Shown here piece after piece: positions 21,890-33,383 of a stretch of 64,000 bases of DNA. The stretch is taken from NCBI GenBank assembly GCA_029718625.1, contig CM056385.1, positions 24,682,895 to 24,746,894 of the forward strand, read 5' to 3'. The position numbers were made by a program, and so were the translations under genes. This DNA comes from Synaphobranchus kaupii (lineage: Eukaryota > Chordata > Actinopteri > Anguilliformes > Synaphobranchidae). Within the stretch, counting starts at the first letter, position 1. Every line of letters starts with the position of its first letter. The notes under the pieces are model-generated. The model was not told the DNA's origin. It saw nothing but the letters and a program-made list of their open reading frames with translations, and ran no database searches.

Positions 21890-22790
21890 ATTGCAAAGGC
21901 AAAAGAGGTTTCCAATATTAACTGTTCAATGTTTCACTTGTATTTCACTTGTACTATATCACACACCCAAACAGACGCTCGCTCTTGTCTGGTTTGGGGA
22001 GGGTGTTACGCTCTGCTCTTGCGGTCATGACTGACTGACTGGAAACCGAACCTCAACGTACCCTTGCCTCGGCCAACATTTCTTTATTCATTAATTTCTT
22101 CACTTCAGCTCTGTTCACTTTATCCTTTTCACACATAACACAATGTCACCATAAAATTAACTACTAGGAAAATTAAGAGTTTACGATAATAGCCTACATT
22201 AAGAATTGATAATAGCCTCTTATAAGCTGCAATCCTTTAAGAGATCGGATTTATAAACCGCCAATTCTGCAAACATATCTGATTCATGGTTAGTCACTTT
22301 AAAACAAAAAAAACCCCCAATAGCCTCCGAATGTGGCTGTAGCCTAGTCTACGCTACTCTGCAGATAATGTAGCTGCAAACACTCTTAATTTAACTACCG
22401 GAAAAAAAGGCAAAAGACGTTCCCAATATTAATTGTTCAATGTTTCACTTGTAGCCTATTTCATTGTACTACAGTGAAATGGTGAAAGTCAGACTGACAC
22501 TGACAAATGGACTATATCACATGATTATCCTTTTCACACAGAACACAATGTCACCATAAAATTAACTACTAGGAAAATTAAGAATTGACGATAATACATT
22601 AAGAATTGACGATAGCCTACTATGAACTGCAATCCCTTAAGACATCGGATTTATAAACCTCCAATTCCCTAAACATATATGATTCATGGTTAGTCACTTT
22701 AAAAAAATTACTATAGCTTCCGAACATTGCTCTAGTCTATGGTACTCTGCAGACAATGTATCTTACTGCAAACACTTTTAATTATAATTA
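21890..22790 (+). repeat. Imperfect tandem duplication, about 0.4-0.5 kb
   Basis: Phrases repeat in order: GGCAAAAGAGG/GGCAAAAGACG at 21898 and 22408, TATCCTTTTCACACA at 22121 and 22525, AATTAACTACTAGGAAAATT at about 22157 and 22560, and GATTCATGGTTAGTCACTTT at about 22281 and 22680. The spacing differs (about 510 versus 404 bp) because the first copy carries an extra segment with ACAGACGCTCGCTCTTG. No coding content. Confidence 0.75.
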
Positions 22791-23504
22791 TAATTATAAT
22801 CAGAAGAATAATCTCTGGTTGGCTACTTTCTTAGTATCTATTGTTTTCTTGCTGGCTAAGATTCCTGGGAAATATGCGTTGTCCAATTAAGCTTGTTAGC
22901 CAATGTTAGTTCTGCCAGAGAAGCGTCAGTCAGCTGCTAGTCAGGAAGCAGGTACAAGCTAAAAAGGTACAAGCTTTTTTTATCTTCGAAAAAAAAAAAA
23001 CTGCGAAGGTATTATGCTGTGCTTATGAAGTTCGGCAACTCGTAGCCCAGACATGGAAGCTTGGAGTTACGCATCCGACAAGCCAGTGTTGAATAGCCTA
23101 ACGTTATTTCTATAGAATACTAATATGCCTATTTTACAACTGTATTTCCATATTTTAGGCCGTATGTATTTCTTTCAGCTACAATGTGTTTGTGTCTAGC
23201 CTATTGTGCATGCATGTATCCATATAGACTTGGTTAATTAATTTATATGCTTCTGCATGATCCATAGTTCAGGTGGTGCTGTTCATTATATTCCATTAGA
23301 CATTAAATACAGCTCATCTACAAGCTCTTTTAATGTAATTGTGGGAGAAATGTTATTCTCGTCAGTAGAGGGCTTTATGGTTATGCGAATGTCTGCATGC
23401 ATTTATTTGGAATGCATGTAGGCTACTATTCTGTATGCATGTCTCTCTCGATATCATTATCTTCATGCATTGTTCATCATTAGTTAGCTACCAAAAATAA
23501 GTGA
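22791..23504. other. Intergenic, no gene seen
   Basis: AT-rich with repeated ATTATAATTA and many GCATGCAT words. No gene recognised. Confidence 0.4.
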
Positions 23505-23910
23505 TATCTGAACAAAAACGTCTCCGACGTAAAAAAAAGACAAGTTACTCACGCATAGCCTGTTACAACTAACAATATTGTAACTGTTACAACTAACAAT
23601 ATTGCCTATCGTAGCTCACACTAAATAAACTAGCTCTATTCCAAAGCAATGCTATCCAAACTTTCCTAAATTATTTTATGCAACTTGGCCCTGTGTTTCT
23701 TCATCTTACCATCTGAAGAGAATGTGGTCAATGAAACTGTATGTTCCACATCAAACTGCAAAATGAGAATAATTTATAGTGGAAATACTCTGATTCAGAT
23801 GTGTTGCACATTGAAATTAAACAGAAAAATTACTACACTATAGGGCATGTTTGAATAATTGTCTGCATCCACTGCTTTGGGTCTATGAAAAGCACAGAAT
23901 GAATAAAATA

Positions 23911-23941
<31 letters not shown>

Positions 23942-24630
23942 TATTGACTTATTTATTTGGAATATTTGGATTTCTATCAAAACCTGTGTGGTCCTACAGA
24001 GCATAGATATCCTTGTGTTCACAAAATTCTGTTTCCATCATCTGACCCACAAATATGTCTGGATACGTTTGTAAAAATGCTATATGTACGCTATTTTAAA
24101 AATATTACTTATTTTTATCTGCATTTATGTATTCATCCCCCCTTTCTCTATTGTACATGATGTTTCTTGATATAAATGTCTGCTTGTGAATAGTAAATAA
24201 ATCTGTAGCAGCAGTTAACATTTTAAAACCTGTAAATGTTCTAAAGTAAACTTGCCAACAAAGTATAACCATATCCTTTCTGGAGTGTAATTATTCATCA
24301 ACTGTTAAAAACATTAATTGAAATCATATGTTGTTCCATGAGGCACAATCTCTTCATATGCTAAGATGAAGAAACACAGGGCCAAGTTGCATTAAATAAT
24401 TTAGGAAAGTTTGGATAGCATTGCTTTGGAATAGAGCTAGTTTATTTAGTGTGAGCTACGATAGGCAATATTGTTAGTTGTAACTTGGCCACATTTTGAT
24501 ATCAATACTTTTAAAGGCAGGCCTAGTTTTTGCAAGTTGGAATTAAGGACTTATAGACAGCGCTCTGTAGGCTATGTGTGAGTAACTTGGCTTTTTTTTT
24601 TTTTACGTCGGAGACGTTTTTGTTCAGATA
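23505..24630. mobile_element. Element with roughly 200-bp inverted arms
   Basis: The first 30 bp (TATCTGAACAAAAACGTCTC...) are repeated exactly, inverted, at 24601-24630. The arms extend inward to about 23708 and 24362, both carrying ACACTAAATAAACTAGCTC or its complement. The tips allow a TA duplication (TA-TCTGAAC...GTTCAGA-TA), consistent with a Tc1/mariner-like non-autonomous or foldback element. The left arm has a 24-bp internal duplication, and the right arm has about 90 extra bases. The centre includes an (ATT)n microsatellite at about 23910-23940 and no transposase. Confidence 0.75.
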
Positions 24631-25164
24631 AATATTACATTGACAGAGGGCAACAGGCTAGGCCAGTCTTAAAGGAAAATAAGGAAGACAGACTGCACCC
24701 TGAACAAGTTACATAAATGCACACAGCCTTGTTTTGTTGCCAGGGTGTTCACTCAGACAAAAATAATTTACGTTTGAAGGGAAGTCTGATGAGAGGCACT
24801 AAGATAACCAGAGATAAAGTGGAGTTGCTGCAGCCAATTATTTCCGTTGCTTGTAATTATGTAAATGGTTCCCAGGAGCAATAATTTAGCAGTGGAAATG
24901 CAGCTCTGCACGTATCCAATCAGGACACAAACACCTCTGGATCCTATACTATGCAGTTTTCTCAGTGGTTCTGTTCTGAATGATTTTCGAATGTCCAATC
25001 TGGAGTCAATGGTAATCAGAATGTGTCAAGAAAATTCAACATATGCACATTAAACTGGTGTCTCATTATTAGACACACTGCACTTTGACATCAATTATGT
25101 TAAAAAAAAAGAATCATTTAGCTGTTTTCACCCCCTATAATCATTCTTTAGTATTTATCCCTAT
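24631..25164. other. Intergenic, no gene seen
   Basis: No feature recognised beyond short incidental frames. Confidence 0.4.
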
Positions 25165-26515
25165 ATTTCATTACATTACAGGCAGTGGCGATTCTAGAGA
25201 TTTATACATGGGGTGGCAAAAGGGTGGCAAGCAGATATTTTAGGGGGGCCATAATCTGTTAAGTGGCCAGCTTAATATGTCTTACATTTATACATATATG
25301 TATATTTATATCGGTTCTAGCCGGTTCTATATATAGAACTACTGTGTGTGTGCGTACTTCTTTTTGTGAGTGTGTATGTGTACAGGTTTCTCTCTTATCC
25401 AGTAAATTATTACAAAGACATGGGTTTGTGGAAAAAAATACATTTTATTGTTCTTTCATTCATTTCTGTTTCAAGGAAACATTTCTGTTGAACACAGAAG
25501 GCATCCGATACCGATACAAACATGCCAATACCTTAGAGTAGCTCACCAAGAGCAGGGTTGGAGATGCCTGGCTTATATTAACAAGAGAATAGAAATCCAA
25601 AACAAAACAAGGAAACAAAATCCACTATATGTTATCCACATTTTCGTATGTATTGATGGAAAACAAAACATATCCATTAGGTAATGAATTCTAAACTTAA
25701 TAACGTTAATTAAAACCATATTTAACATTACATATCTGAAGAGTCTCCATCGTGGTGACCACAAAAATCACTGCGAGAAAAGATTGACAGGCGACAGCTC
25801 CCAGAGACAGCTCAGTCACAGACAAACCACTTGACGCGAGACTTGCTGGGTAAAATGAGATCAGATGCTTGCGGTCGCAAAAATGATAGCAAAATGATAG
25901 AAACATATATTTTATTTAATCATAATTTGAAGTTACATTTGAAAAGTAACCATTTTAAGTAATCCATTTTTTAAACCGAAGTAACTGTAATCTGATTACC
26001 GCAATTCTAAAAGTAATGTAGGGCGATTACAAATCTCGGAAAATTGCGCTGCAAATTCAAATCCGTCCGACAAGACGTAATTAAAGGTGAAATAGGGTGC
26101 AACCATTAATCTACGGGACGGAGGGTTTTTTTTTAAACTTGATATTAAGGGATTTTACACTGAATTCGGAAAAAATGTTATAACAATCCAATAATAATAA
26201 TAAAACAAATTATATCAGTTGGTCTGTGTAACTAGGGTGGCAAGACTTTTTTCAAGGGTGGCAGCTGCCACCCTATGCCACCCCGGTAGCTTCGCCACTG
26301 ATTACAGGCATTTAGCAGACGCTCTTATCCAGAGCAACTTACACAACTTTTTAGCATTTTTTACATAGCCTATTATCCATTTATACAGCTGGATATATAT
26401 TGAAGCGATTCAGGCTAAGTACCTTGCTCAAGGGTACAACGGCAGTGTCCTACCTGGGAATCGAACCTGCAACCTTTCAGTTACAAGTCCAGTTCCTTAA
26501 CTGCCGCCCCCTATA
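25165..26515 (-). repeat. tRNA-derived SINE with L2-like tail, split by a hAT element
   Basis: The SINE body is 26301-26515. Read on the minus strand it contains GGTTGCAGGTTCGATTCCC, which includes the Pol III B box, and it ends in an L2-like tail (CTGTAATGTAATG) that lies at 25165-25182. The two parts are separated by the insertion at 25183-26300, whose 8-bp target duplication ATTACAGG is SINE sequence. The phrase GCAGACGCTCTTATCCAGAG matches the tail shared by fish L2 LINEs and their SINEs. Confidence 0.75.
25183..26300. mobile_element. hAT-type element, 1118 bp, non-autonomous
   Basis: It begins CAGTGGCGATTCTAG and ends GGTAGCTTCGCCACTG. ATTACAGG flanks it on both sides (25175-25182 and 26301-26308), a perfect 8-bp target duplication. 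No transposase frame is visible. A second internal match to the terminal region (GGGTGGCAAAAGGGTGGCAA and, near the right end, AGGGTGGCAGCTGCCACCC) extends the inverted repeats. Confidence 0.88.
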
Positions 26516-27621
26516 TGACAATAGTATGACTATAGTGTGTACGAAAAAACTACCGTCGTTAAACGGTTTGGAATGTCTCATTAAACACGAACCGAAACAG
26601 AAACGCAGATATTCATAATGTGGGTGTTACTTTGTACTGGTATCCTGACAGTTTTGAGGCTGGTAACGAAATCTCCACCTGAGCGTTTTCCCTTTACAGT
26701 AACTTCAGAACAGCTATGTGCAACGAATGCAAGATTGTTTGGATGGATCTACTGTGCATCTCACATTTGGAAGTTAACTGACAGTAAGTGGGCTACTCCT
26801 ACTTATTCATATTTACATTTAAAAATAATCACGTCAATGTTGTAGTTTCTCTAGAGCACTACTCCTCTTCTTCCTATTACAGGTTCGCCTGTCTACACAA
26901 TGAAATGCGTTGTAACTGTAGCCCAAGAGTTGATTTAACACTGAACGTCTTATTTTTTTTGTCTGTAGCCTAGATAATCCAACTGAAAATGCGCTGCCTT
27001 ATTTACATGAATAAACGAGTTAATTACATAAGAATCTCCTTTTGTAAAGTCAGAAATGTATATACTACATTTAAAATCTATAAAATAAAATTAGGAAACA
27101 GTTAAAAACTAGGCTGACGCAGCGCTATAATATTGGTAAATATTTTTGGTTCCTTCGACCCTGCAGGAAGACGCTTATTGCGTGCGCAGATTTGAGCAGA
27201 ACTGAACCCACTAGACGCGCAAAGGCACAAACGCTTTTATTGCTTTTTCGGAGCGCATTCCGTGAACGACACGAGACGCGCTATACAAACAAACAGTCTA
27301 CATTCCGGATTTGTGAGCTTCGCTTAATAATGGATAAGTAAATATTGCTATTACATACACATCTTACTGCTTGACAGGTTAATTAAAATGAAAACTTGCA
27401 TACTGTCAATAGGCTACATGGGAAAATAGCTATACATGAATCAGACCAACAAACAAGTCTTCACTGGCTGGCAGCAAATTGCCTACTTTTGATTTTTACT
27501 TCGTAGCCTATAGCTAATGTAATTATGTCATTATAACGAAATCAGTTGAGTGATTACCTTATCTCGCAATATTAATATAGTAGTTTTTTTGTTTGTTTCA
27601 ATACGAAACAAACGTTTGTTT
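26516..27621. other. Intergenic, no gene seen
   Basis: Short frames only. Contains scattered TAGCCTA words and no identifiable element. Confidence 0.4.
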
Positions 27622-28617
27622 CAGGGGCGCCCGCAGGATTCCTTCCCGGGGTACGCAACAGAGTAGGCCAAGCCATAGGCTACATGAAAACAAAGCCACT
27701 ACTTAGGACTAACGTTACAACGTAATTTACCGATATATTTTGCACTCATAAGGTCGCATATTAGTTCTAACGAGTAGGCCTAGCCTACGTTAAAGTCTGA
27801 TCTTTCATCAGCAAAACCGGAGACGTAGCCTACTTCAAAATAGAATGGAAATGTTGCGCGCAAAAAGATGTTACGTGACTTACAGTAGCCTGATATTTCA
27901 TCAGGAAAACCGGAGAGACCTCACAATAGAATGGAAATGTTGCGCGCAACAAGCTGTTACGCGAATTACAGCACAGTTAATGTTAACACAATGAAAACAC
28001 TTCTGACAAGTCAATGTAACTATCGAACATGCTCAACAAAATGTATTCACTGCTTAAATTTCTAATAAAATATTATATGCACGCCAATTGTGTGTGTGTT
28101 AGAGAGAGCAAGAGCAAGTCACTGCAAATAAAAGAACATTTTGGTGGGTAGCTCGTCTCCCGGTGGGGCTAACTCATCCTCAGCTGAGGACTGGTTCTCC
28201 GAAAGCTGATTCTCCGAATTGTTATTTTCATTCTTTTTCAGACTCAACAGTTCCACAATGCTGAGCTGCTTTCTTTTCTTTGACATATTTGGCTAACGTC
28301 AATTACTGTATTCGTTTAAGTTAGTTATCTTGACTGACAAGTAAAAAGGCAACTAAACTTTTCCCGGTCTAAAGAAAAAGGTGGTCCTCCAATCACTTTC
28401 AACTGTGTCTTCCAATCACTTTCAAATGTTTGAAATAAAAAATACAATAACCAGGCAATACAACGAAGACAATAAGCAAATATCATTCCTCAACATCGTA
28501 GAAACAGAGACGGAAAGACTTTGACAATTCACGTCAGTTTTAATGGAAATACTAATTTTGCTGTTGTTGCTAAGGTACGCAGACTGCGTACTCTGCGTAC
28601 AGCTGGGGGCGCCACTG
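27622..28617. mobile_element. Probable hAT-like element with CAGKGGCGCC ends
   Basis: The left end CAGGGGCGCC and right end GGCGCCACTG form an inverted repeat with one mismatch, 996 bp apart. No 8-bp target duplication is visible, so the call is tentative. Inside, about 95 bp are duplicated in tandem: CATCAGCAAAACCGGAGAC and CATCAGGAAAACCGGAGAG, each followed by AATAGAATGGAAATGTTGCG. Confidence 0.55.
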
Positions 28618-28982
28618 AACATGAGGAAGGCAATTACGGTTTACCTCTTGCTCCAAATGCTCCCGAGGAGGAGAAGAATGTGGGTAGCTACACCCCATGA
28701 ACTGCTTTGATCACACTTTACTTTGATCACACTTTTGATTATATTAAAACAAATATCTAAACTATATAGAATGTTGTTTTTTAAAGCTAAATGTAGCAAA
28801 CGAGACAATGCCTCCTTTATAAAGTCCGTTTAATATTATTTATTTATTTAAGACAGTAATCAACATGTTCTAAACATTTAATTTTAGCAGAATTAGCAGC
28901 TATTTTGATTATGTAGTACCTTAAATCGATACAGTGATATCAGCATAATAAAAACAGAAGTAAGCATAGGGTTAATTCACTG

Positions 28983-29017
<35 letters not shown>

Positions 29018-29269
29018 TATAATAAAGAAAAAGCATTATAAAACGAGAATAACTGGTTATATGCAAAATGTATGACTTGATTTAACTTCATTCATCCCAC
29101 AATGGACAATGGTGATTGTCTCTGTTCCCATTTTCTTTAGGGCCTATATTAAAATATAATATGTATTAAAATAATTTATAACAATTGTAAAACTATTAGT
29201 AGGTTCAAAAACATTAAAATGTGGTGATATAATGCAGATATTGAACATATACAATGTATTTCTATGAGA
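28618..29269. other. Intergenic with (TA)n microsatellite
   Basis: A TA dinucleotide run lies at about 28986-29016. Otherwise AT-rich with no gene recognised. Confidence 0.6.
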
Positions 29270-29470
29270 TTGCGCATGCGGATGGCCAGAAAATTCCGCC
29301 CAGAGCGGAAAAATCAGCTCCACGCCTGCGAGCCGTCCGCCCGCCTGCCATGCGTGCGTGGCCGGTGAGAACCGCGGAAATTCGTTAACATGGGAGCGGA
29401 AGTGAAGCGCAGCAGTGCGCGTGTGCGTGCGCTTGTGCTTGCGCGTCTGGTGGGTTCTAGGGGTAAGACC
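29270..29470. promoter_or_regulatory. Local CpG-rich patch
   Basis: About 200 bp with many CpG dinucleotides (GCGCATGCGGATGG, GAGCCGTCCGCCCGCC, GTGCGCGTGTGCGTGCGC) in otherwise AT-rich DNA. It could be a CpG-island promoter or the remains of a GC-rich repeat. No start codon context or splice donor ties it to the GPCR gene 2.1 kb downstream. Confidence 0.25.
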
Positions 29471-29472
29471 CG

Positions 29473-30425
29473 GGGCCCTATCTTGGCGATCTTGGCGCTT
29501 GGTCTAAGCGCATGGCGCTAAGTCCATTTAGGGCGTGTCCAAGTCCACTTTTGCTATTTTAACGGCGTGTTTTTTGGGCGCTAAACACGGTGCATTAATT
29601 ATAGGTGTGTCTTGGGCGTGACATGCAATAAACAAATCAAAATGTCATATCCCATTCCCTTTAAAAGCCTGCTTTTCCACCTTGGCGGATTGCTTATGAT
29701 GGCGAAACAGACATGCTCGTGCGTGTTTAGTGCGATCAAGGAATAGGCTATATGGATCAATAGTAGCCTATGATCAATATTATTCGGGCTAACCATTATG
29801 AGTTCCCGGTAATTCCTGACAGTGCTGTTTACAAAATTTATGCGGTTAAATTTCGTTAAAAGCACCTGCAACAGCTGAGAATAAGCGACCAATTGCTTCC
29901 GTCTCACCTTAGAAAACGCCAAATTAGCCTGCTTGTTTAACGAATTTCGTTTGATTATGCAATGAACTCATGTTCAAGCTTCATCCGAAGTTCATTAGGC
30001 TACCTGCATTCTAATTTTGATTAATAACATAAATAACGTTATTTTGCCTTAATGATGACACTAAATACAATAAATATGTCAGGTTGGCAACCCATAGGTT
30101 CAGCATATTTTCCCTTGTTTTATAATGTCCTGCTTATGGAAATGTGACCAACCTGTTTTACTGGTAGCGTAATACTTTAAAACGATTCACTTTCCCAGGA
30201 AGACCGTGAAAAGTGCGATTTACAGCAGGGGAAACAGACCTGCTCCTGTAAAGCGAACAAGCAGATAATGGAATTCAAATTAATTGTAAATTAATTGTGT
30301 AACGTGCTGCAAATTTCGTTTCTAATTAGACGCTTAGTTTTCTTTAAAATCTTTTGTTCAGTTATGGAATAACCGGTGAAATCAGCGGGGTTTTAATAAG
30401 CTGAGGGTATGGAAACCTTATCACA
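29473..30425 (-). mobile_element. Harbinger-like element, truncated copy C
   Basis: It begins GGGCCCTATCTTGGCG, the right terminus of copies A and B in reverse orientation, and aligns with copy A back to its AAGGTTTCC segment (A position about 16220). Beyond about 30425 the match stops, so about 0.8 kb of the other end is missing. It preserves the undisturbed site into which the solo LTR of copy A inserted. Confidence 0.75.
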
Positions 30426-31403
30426 TCATCTTACGTCCTGTGCTTGCAAAACAATGTATGAACAAGTAGCCTAGTATGCATAAACCATGTGTATCACTAT
30501 CACTACTCTGCTGTATATCATGTTCAGAATGAAGCATCATTCTTCATTGTTTCATGGCTACATCAAACCAGCATGCAGTAGAAGAGGTTCATTTTGTTTA
30601 TGAATGATAACAGTCTTATAGAACAAGTCAGTGTGATGTTACAGTTATTTCTACCTTTAACTAGAAAACATTTCCGATGGGAGTGCTGTTCATAAATTCT
30701 AGTGGGAAGGTTAACCTATCCTTTTGGTCCCAGACTACTTGTCAAAGGCAACCAAACATCTGCTTGCTAGCTACCAAAATTAATACTAGCTACAAGGTAT
30801 GTGGCTTCTGACTACCCAGCTCACCTTAAACGACTTCTATCATTGTTAGTGGATAAATTTCATCAGTTATAACAGGCAAACTGTAATAAGGATAAAATGT
30901 GAAATTGCATGTGCTACTGCCATGTTCATTACCTGTTTGAAGTTCTAATTTATTCATTTATTTGTTTGTTTGTTTGACATGGGCAGTGTACAGCCACAAG
31001 GCTGTCCCAAAATTAGCTATCAGGGTAAATGTTACCTTTTGTCCCATGCCAGGTAATATAAACTGCAGACAACAGAGCATTAAGAAACACAGTGGTCATA
31101 TCAGTCATGAAATTTAAAACCTATGCAATCATTTCACCATTTTAGTAAAAAGGGAAGAAAGAAATAATTAAAACTTATTCATCATTCATAATTAAATCAT
31201 TTTCATTCCTCATCTTGCCACATCCAATCGTGGACTACAGAATATGTCATTTGAGACATGTCCATAATCTTAGAGAGACAATCACTGTTTATGTTAATGA
31301 CTGGCAGCTTGTTGGTTGTATCCATAATGCTGATGAAATGTTTGCTGATGAAAAAACTTTCATCAGCAAACATAAAACAAAAAGGCAGTTCATCCCCTGT
31401 TCT
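30426..31403. other. Upstream intergenic region of the GPCR gene
   Basis: No frame or element identified. Non-coding first exons of the GPCR gene may lie here but cannot be placed. Confidence 0.3.
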
Positions 31404-31505
31404 CCCTTATGGAAAAAGAATATACTAAAGTATATTGTAAATATATCAAAATTATCTTCACAATATATTTAAAATATACTGCAGTATATTACATTTCCAT
31501 AAGGG
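31404..31505. mobile_element. Palindromic 102-bp MITE
   Basis: Begins CCCTTATGGAAAAAG and ends CATTTCCATAAGGG. The interior is a near-palindrome of ATATACT, TATATTTA and CTGCAGTATAT words. A second, truncated copy in opposite orientation is at 32932-33012. The two bracket the coding exon of the GPCR gene. No target duplication is obvious. Confidence 0.65.
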
Positions 31506-31570
31506 CTTGGTCAAGAAGCAAAGTATCCAGGATAGTATTCTTACAAAATACCCTGTAACAAATGTCCCTC

Positions 31571-31595
31571 CTCTTGCAGGAGGACTCACACACAG
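31571..31595 (+). promoter_or_regulatory. Splice acceptor and short 5' UTR of the GPCR exon
   Basis: CTCTTGCAG ending at 31579 is a good acceptor with a pyrimidine-rich lead (CCCTCCTCTTGCAG). The exon then has 16 untranslated bases before the ATG at 31596. Confidence 0.55.
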
Positions 31596-32621
31596 ATGGA
31601 ATCTGGAAATATGTCCCTTAACACCAGTCAGGACAATATCACAGGATGCCCCCCCATTGACGAGTTCCGCATCAAGGTGTACCCCACCATCTACTCCATC
31701 ATCACAGTCCTCGGCCTGCTGGGTAACGGCTTTGCCCTCATCATCCTGATCTGGACTGCTCAACAGCGCTCACCGTTCCACATCTACATGCTGAACTTGG
31801 CTGTTGCAGACCTGCTGTGCGTCAGCACCCTACCACTGCGTGTCATTTACTATGTCAGGGAGGGGGATTGGGAATATGGTAACTTCCTGTGCAGAGTCAC
31901 CTCCTATGCCTTGTATGTAAACCTCTACTGCAGCATCTTCTTCATGATGGTCATAAGCTGCACTCGCTTCCTTGCCATCGTCTTTCCGATGCAGAACCTC
32001 AGGCTGATGAGCGTGCACAAGGCCTGCGCTATCTGCATCTGCATATGGGTGTTCAGCTGCTTAACCAGCATACCCTTCCTCCTGTCAGGCACCCATGAGG
32101 ACCCCATCACCAACAAGACAAAATGCTTTGAGCCACCTTATATGGTACAGGATATCAAAAAGCTGACAATCCTAAACTATTTATCCCTGGTGGTGGGGTT
32201 TGCAGTCCCCTTCCTGGTCATTCTGCTGTGCTATGCGGGCATCATACACACTTTACTGTTTCGCCCCAGCACCATGAGTAAGTGCAACCGCACTAAAGCC
32301 ATACGCATGATTGTCATTGTCATGATGGCCTTTTTTGTCAGCTTCATGCCCTATCACATTCAGCGCACTGTCCACCTACACTCCATTAGTCGCCACAACT
32401 GTGATGAAATTGTCTTCATGCAGAAGTCTGTAGTGGTCACACTCTGTCTAGCTGCCTCCAGCTCCTGCATCAACCCCATGCTATATTTCTTCTCAGGGGA
32501 GAACTTCCGCCATCTAGTCTATAGCTGGAACAGCAGGAACTCACTAGGATCATCCAGCAGAAGATTACACCCACGCCCTCAAATTCCTAATCACCATCCA
32601 ATGTTGACTCTTGTCTTGTAG
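31596..32621 (+). CDS. cysltr1: Cysteinyl leukotriene receptor 1 (class A GPCR)
   Basis: A 341-residue seven-helix receptor in one uninterrupted coding exon. The family senses cysteinyl leukotrienes (LTD4, LTC4) at the plasma membrane, signalling through Gq to calcium in smooth muscle and immune cells. Features: three N-glycosylation sites in the N-terminus (N5, N9, N14) and one in the second extracellular loop (N173); GNGF at 43-46; LAVAD at 68-72; the disulphide pair C99 and C177 (KTKCFEPP is typical of this receptor); a non-canonical TRF at 123-125 in place of DRY; FMPYHIQRTVHLH in helix 6; and NPMLY at 293-297. Length matches CYSLTR1 (about 337). YALYVNLYCSIFF and LAVADLLC are shared with the mammalian protein. 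A splice acceptor, CTCTTGCAG, ends at 31579, 16 bp before the ATG, implying an upstream non-coding exon. A close paralogue (CYSLTR2-like) is the main alternative. Confidence 0.9.
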   Translation: MESGNMSLNTSQDNITGCPPIDEFRIKVYPTIYSIITVLGLLGNGFALIILIWTAQQRSPFHIYMLNLAVADLLCVSTLPLRVIYYVREGDWEYGNFLCRVTSYALYVNLYCSIFFMMVISCTRFLAIVFPMQNLRLMSVHKACAICICIWVFSCLTSIPFLLSGTHEDPITNKTKCFEPPYMVQDIKKLTILNYLSLVVGFAVPFLVILLCYAGIIHTLLFRPSTMSKCNRTKAIRMIVIVMMAFFVSFMPYHIQRTVHLHSISRHNCDEIVFMQKSVVVTLCLAASSSCINPMLYFFSGENFRHLVYSWNSRNSLGSSSRRLHPRPQIPNHHPMLTLVL

Positions 32622-32931
32622 CGTGCTCTGTGCATTTTATTACTTTGAAATTCTGTTGACGAATTCCTTTTCTTTGGCTCAGACGTTGATGACACAAGTA
32701 ACTCTATGGGGGCGGGTTTCTGGCTCGCACTGTCTGCCACTGCGATTGTACTACTGAATATTAGTGGCAACCAGCTTTGATAGGCTTTGGACATGCCACT
32801 AAATTCAGCACTTACAGTGCTGTCAGTTTTGTTTGTAAGAAAGTTCATAAGGTGTATAGTGAGCATTCTCAAAATTGAAAGAGTTTTCTGCTTAGTCAGA
32901 GGTTTCTTCACAGGGGTCTATATCATGTTAT

Positions 32932-33012
32932 CCCTTATGGAAATGTAATATACTGCAGTATATTTTAAATATATTGTGAAGATAATTTTGATATATTTAC
33001 AATATACTGCAG
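32932..33012. mobile_element. Truncated copy of the palindromic MITE
   Basis: Starts CCCTTATGGAAATGTAATAT and follows the reverse complement of the 31404-31505 element until about CAATATACTGCAG, then stops. It lies about 310 bp after the GPCR stop codon. Confidence 0.6.
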
Positions 33013-33383
33013 AATGTTCTTAACATTTCTAATTGCCCCGTTGACTTCTATTGTAGCCCAGTGAGAGCCTACAGGAAATCTGTAGCTAGCTCAATACTGG
33101 ACCGATCAGCGAAAATATGGACTCAATGTGTCAGGTTCATGGAAGACAGACCGCAAATAGGGTCCAAGGTCCAAAATAGCGAACTTATCCTTTAAGGTTG
33201 AATTTCTTTTTTGTGTGCTCGTTTCTGTCGCCGCTTCCTGGTCTTTCCTTTGTGTCCGTTGCCTAGATCTTTTGCCTTTCTATGTCTCTTTCTCCTCTCT
33301 CTGTCTGCTTTCTTCTGTGAAAGCGAGAGGAGTCTTCGTTTGTTTGTGTGTATCTGTATAGCAGTTTCTTACTAAGAGACACA

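Noticed and set aside
31507..31763. Frames on both strands overlapping the GPCR start
   Set aside because: They are shadows of the receptor exon in other frames.
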